From NCBI GenBank assembly GCA_964505975.1, contig CAZDLW010000001.1, positions 31,296-95,295 on the forward strand: a stretch of DNA of 64,000 nucleotides, given 5' to 3'. The notes below the pieces were generated by a model. It saw nothing but the letters and a program-made list of their open reading frames with translations. It searched no databases and was not told the DNA's origin. Positions 61,370 to 64,000 of this stretch are shown piece by piece. The position numbers and the translations under genes are program-made. The DNA comes from Gp6-AA40 sp964505975 (GTDB lineage: Bacteria; Acidobacteriota; Vicinamibacteria; Vicinamibacterales; UBA2999). The stretch's first letter is position 1. The number at the start of each line of letters is the position of its first letter.

Positions 61370-62685
61370 GCGCCCCGTTCGAGCCCATCCTCACCCGGCA
61401 CGTGGGCGAGCCAGGGTCGTTCACGCTCGACTTCTACCTGAAACATGCGAGCGGGTACCAGGCGCTCCGGAAGGCGCTGACGATGGTACCCAACGACGTC
61501 ATCGAGCAGGTGAAAGCCTCGGGACTGCGCGGCCGTGGCGGCGCCGGGTTCCCCACCGGCATGAAATGGCAGTTCGTGCTGAAGGACACGCCCCGGCCGA
61601 AGTACATCTGCTGCAACGCGGACGAGAGCGAGCCGGGCACGTTCAAGGACCACGTGCTCATGGAGCGGAACCCGCACCTGCTCATTGAGGGCTGCGCCAT
61701 CGCGTGCTACGCGATCGGCGCGAAGGTGGCGTACATCTACATTCGCGGCGAGTTCTACCACGTCCAGCAGGTGCTCGAGGCGGAGATCGAGAAGGCCTAC
61801 GCGGCGGGCTATCTCGGCAGCAACGTGCTGGGCACGGGCTTCGAGTGCGACGTGTACGTGCACCGCGGTGCCGGTGCCTACGAGGCGGGTGAAGAAACCG
61901 CGCTCATCGAGTCGCTGGAAGGAAAGCGCGCGCAGCCGCGGCTGAAGCCGCCCTTTCCAGCCGCCGCGGGTCTGTACCAGTGCCCCACGGCCGTCAACAA
62001 CGTGGAAACGCTCTGCAACGTGCCGCTCATCGTGCTGAACGGTCCGGAGTGGTTCGCGGCGATGGGGCCCGAGAAGAATGGCGGCCCGAAGCTGTATTGC
62101 ATCAGCGGCCATGTCAGGCGGCCCGGCGTCTATGAAGCGTCGATGCACACCACGCTGCACGACCTCATCCATGATGACCGCTATGCCGGCGGCATTCCCG
62201 AAGGCCGGACGATGAAGGCGCTCATTCCGGGCGGATCGTCGGTCCCGTTACTCCTTCCCGATCAGCTCGACACACCGGCGAGCTTCGATCATGTCCAACA
62301 GGCCGGGTCGCTCCTCGGGTCGGCCGGGCTCATCGTGCTCGACGACTCCGTGTGCATGGTCTGGCTCGCCATGAACCTGCTGCACTTCTACCGCCACGAA
62401 TCGTGCGGCAAGTGCACGCCGTGCCGGGAAGGGTGCGACTGGCTGTACAAGCTCCTGCAGCGGGTGGAGAATGGCGGGGGACAGGAGAAGGATCTCGATC
62501 TCCTCTACGGAGTCGCGAACAACATCGTCGGCAAGACGCTGTGCGCGTTCGGCGATGCCGCGGCCACGCCCGTGCTGTCGACGCTGAAGCTGTTCAGGCA
62601 CGAGTTCGAGGCGCACATCCGTGAGGGACGGTGCACGCTGCCCGCGCCGTGGCGCGCGCGGCACCCGGTCCTGGCTGCACACTGA
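61366..62685 (+). CDS. nuoF: NADH-quinone oxidoreductase subunit F
   Basis: A 439-residue subunit beginning at GTG 61366, overlapping the nuoE stop (GTGA). It contains the FMN/NADH site GLRGRGGAGFPTGMKWQFV and CCNADESEPGTFKDHVLMER, the second nucleotide segment YIYIRGEFYHVQQVLEAEIE, and the cysteines of cluster N3 in ESCGKCTPCREGCDWLYK plus a fourth near KTLCAFGDA. It oxidises NADH and starts the chain of iron-sulfur clusters. The usual next gene nuoG is absent: only 15 bases separate it from nuoH. Confidence 0.96.
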   Translation: MSAPFEPILTRHVGEPGSFTLDFYLKHASGYQALRKALTMVPNDVIEQVKASGLRGRGGAGFPTGMKWQFVLKDTPRPKYICCNADESEPGTFKDHVLMERNPHLLIEGCAIACYAIGAKVAYIYIRGEFYHVQQVLEAEIEKAYAAGYLGSNVLGTGFECDVYVHRGAGAYEAGEETALIESLEGKRAQPRLKPPFPAAAGLYQCPTAVNNVETLCNVPLIVLNGPEWFAAMGPEKNGGPKLYCISGHVRRPGVYEASMHTTLHDLIHDDRYAGGIPEGRTMKALIPGGSSVPLLLPDQLDTPASFDHVQQAGSLLGSAGLIVLDDSVCMVWLAMNLLHFYRHESCGKCTPCREGCDWLYKLLQRVENGGGQEKDLDLLYGVANNIVGKTLCAFGDAAATPVLSTLKLFRHEFEAHIREGRCTLPAPWRARHPVLAAH

Positions 62686-62700
62686 GCCCGTCACGCGAGC

Positions 62701-63726
62701 ATGGACTACATCCTCATCGCCCAGTTCGTCGTGATCGTCATCGCGTTCGCCATGCTGGCGAACTCGGCGGCGGTCATGGTCTACGTGGAGCGCAAGGTCT
62801 GCGCCTACATCCAGCAGCGCTACGGGCCGACGCTGGTGGGGCCCGCCGGCCTGCTGCAGCCGCTGGCCGACGTGATCAAGCTGATCATGAAGGAGGAGCT
62901 GCGGCCGCGCGCGGCCGACAGGATTCTCTTCACCCTGGCGCCGATGATGGCGGTCATCGCGTCCTTCACGGCGTTTGCCGTCGTTCCCTTCGGCCCCGAA
63001 GTGACGTTCTTCGGCCTGCTGGAGGAGCCGGTGCCGCTCAGCGTGTCCGACATCGGCGTCGGCGCGCTGTTCGTGTTCGCCGTGGCGTCGATGGGCGTGT
63101 ACGGCATCATCATCGCGGGATGGGCGTCCAACAGCAAGTACTCGCTCCTCGGCGCGCTGCGCTCCTCGGCGCAGATGATCAGCTACGAGCTGTCGTTCGC
63201 CATGACGATTGCCGCCATGGTGTTGCTCGCCGGCTCGCTCTCCCTCCGGGAGATCGTCGACGCGCAGGCGGGGACCTGGTTCGGCGTGATTCCGCGGTGG
63301 AACATCTTCATCGCGCCGCTCGGCTTCATCATCTTCGCGATCTCGGCCGTCGCGGAGACGAACCGGGCGCCGTTCGACTTTCCCGAAGCGGAGCAGGAGC
63401 TGGTCGCCGGCTACTTCACCGAGTACAGCTCGATGCGGTTCGCCATGTTCTTCATGGCGGAGTACATCAACATGTTCACCATGTCGGCCATCGTCGTCAC
63501 GCTGTTTCTCGGCGGCTGGCACGGCCCGTTCCTGCCGGAACAGTTCGGGTTCGTCTGGTGGCTGGTGAAGGTCGGCTTCTTCCTGTTCGTCTATGTGTGG
63601 GTCCGCTGGACGCTGCCACGCTACCGGTACGACCAGTTGATGCAGTTCGGGTGGAAATGGCTGCTTCCGGCGGCGCTCGTGAACCTGCTGCTCACCGCGG
63701 CCGGAGTCCTCTACTTCAATGCTTGA
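62701..63726 (+). CDS. nuoH: NADH-quinone oxidoreductase subunit H
   Basis: A 341-residue membrane subunit with about eight helices. Signature stretches are VYVERKVCAYIQQRYGPTLV, GPAGLLQPLADVIKLIMKEE, SAVAETNRAPFDFPEAEQEL and VAGYFTEYSSMRFAMFFMAE, whose charged residues line the quinone channel at the root of the proton pathway. It normally lies between nuoG and nuoI; here it follows nuoF and overlaps nuoJ by 8 nt. Confidence 0.96.
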   Translation: MDYILIAQFVVIVIAFAMLANSAAVMVYVERKVCAYIQQRYGPTLVGPAGLLQPLADVIKLIMKEELRPRAADRILFTLAPMMAVIASFTAFAVVPFGPEVTFFGLLEEPVPLSVSDIGVGALFVFAVASMGVYGIIIAGWASNSKYSLLGALRSSAQMISYELSFAMTIAAMVLLAGSLSLREIVDAQAGTWFGVIPRWNIFIAPLGFIIFAISAVAETNRAPFDFPEAEQELVAGYFTEYSSMRFAMFFMAEYINMFTMSAIVVTLFLGGWHGPFLPEQFGFVWWLVKVGFFLFVYVWVRWTLPRYRYDQLMQFGWKWLLPAALVNLLLTAAGVLYFNA

Positions 63727-64000
63727 GACGATCGCGTTCTACGTCCTGGCCGGTGTCGCCATCCTGACCTCGGCACTGGTGATCGGGCAGCGGAATCCCG
63801 TGTACAGCGTGCTGCTGCTCATCGGATCCTTCGTCGCGCTCGCGGGGCTCTACGTGCAGCTCGACTCGCCCTTTCTGGCCGTCATCCAGCTCATCGTCTA
63901 CGCGGGCGCCATCATGGTGCTCTTCCTCTTCGTCGTGATGCTGCTGAATGCCCCGCACGAGGACGCGGCGCCGTGGGATCGGCTGCACCCGCTGCGGCAG
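63719..64000 (+). CDS. nuoJ: NADH-quinone oxidoreductase subunit J (3'-truncated by the window edge)
   Basis: The first 94 residues are visible. They include three helices and the conserved NPVYSVLLLIGSFVALAGLY and DSPFLAVIQLIVYAGAIMVL segments (the latter with the pi-bulge region), then FLFVVMLLNAPHEDA. The start overlaps the end of nuoH by 8 nt, so nuoI, which normally sits between H and J, is missing. The gene and presumably nuoKLMN continue beyond the window. Confidence 0.95.
   Translation, partial: MLETIAFYVLAGVAILTSALVIGQRNPVYSVLLLIGSFVALAGLYVQLDSPFLAVIQLIVYAGAIMVLFLFVVMLLNAPHEDAAPWDRLHPLRQ

Noticed and set aside
62248..63522. Minus-strand frame of 424 codons opposite nuoF/nuoH
   Set aside because: Both genes beneath it are unambiguous complex I subunits; the antisense frame is a His/Arg/Asp-rich shadow.

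Overview
This is a 64 kb, GC-rich, gene-dense bacterial chromosome segment. Paired DUF1592/DUF1552 cytochrome-type proteins, secreted M1 peptidase and amidohydrolase genes, Yip1, DUF5996, SagB-type and Lhr genes, and the layout of the nuo operon suggest an Acidobacteriota-like organism (possibly Vicinamibacteria). That placement is an inference from gene content; no rRNA or tRNA gene was found to test it.

Layout. 1-1966: a propeller-type sensor kinase (cut by the window edge) with its NarL/LuxR regulator. 2359-11337: an exported oxidative module made of a cupin/carboxymuconolactone decarboxylase, a DUF1592 multidomain cytochrome, a TAT-exported DUF1552 protein, an ankyrin-repeat/cytochrome c fusion and a secreted amidohydrolase. 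11403-15196: DUF5996, a GCS2-CBS fusion and a flavin reductase. 15342-20991: amino-acid metabolism (two M20 hydrolases around a P-loop protein, then proline dehydrogenase overlapping an isocitrate dehydrogenase). 21296-25962: a DUF4149 membrane protein, single-chain transketolase and FtsH. 26003-35621: exported and membrane proteins, an M1 peptidase, an amine-dehydrogenase-like oxidoreductase, an alpha/beta hydrolase, a phosphoesterase and a nucleotidyltransferase. 35701-43105: a cardiolipin synthase remnant, TreY, regulators, YajQ and a YfiR/hybrid-kinase pair. 43984-48862: a decaying gas-vesicle locus interrupted by a sensor kinase and receiver. 48957-57632: Yip1, an Lhr helicase, a small coiled-coil protein and a SagB-type double nitroreductase. 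57955-64000: nuoABCDEFHJ, lacking nuoG and nuoI at their usual places, running off the right edge.

The most unusual non-coding content is a family of three structured intergenic repeats of about 170-195 bp (7380, 21049, 26918). They share conserved core blocks, while their outer arms and apical stems change sequence and stay complementary. All three lie between co-directional genes in the same orientation relative to transcription, which suggests an RNA element. Two other families are also present: an 11-12 bp armed hairpin with a conserved 40-nt 3' half (15271, 30419), and a short tandem array in front of yfiR (43137).

The second main point is the gas-vesicle locus. It holds one GvpA-like gene broken by a frameshifting deletion, one intact GvpA-like gene, one GvpL/F with an Arg/Ser-rich N-terminal extension, and a GvpG whose C-terminus is replaced by a fragment of a second GvpF/L gene. 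GvpN, GvpK and GvpO are not in the window.
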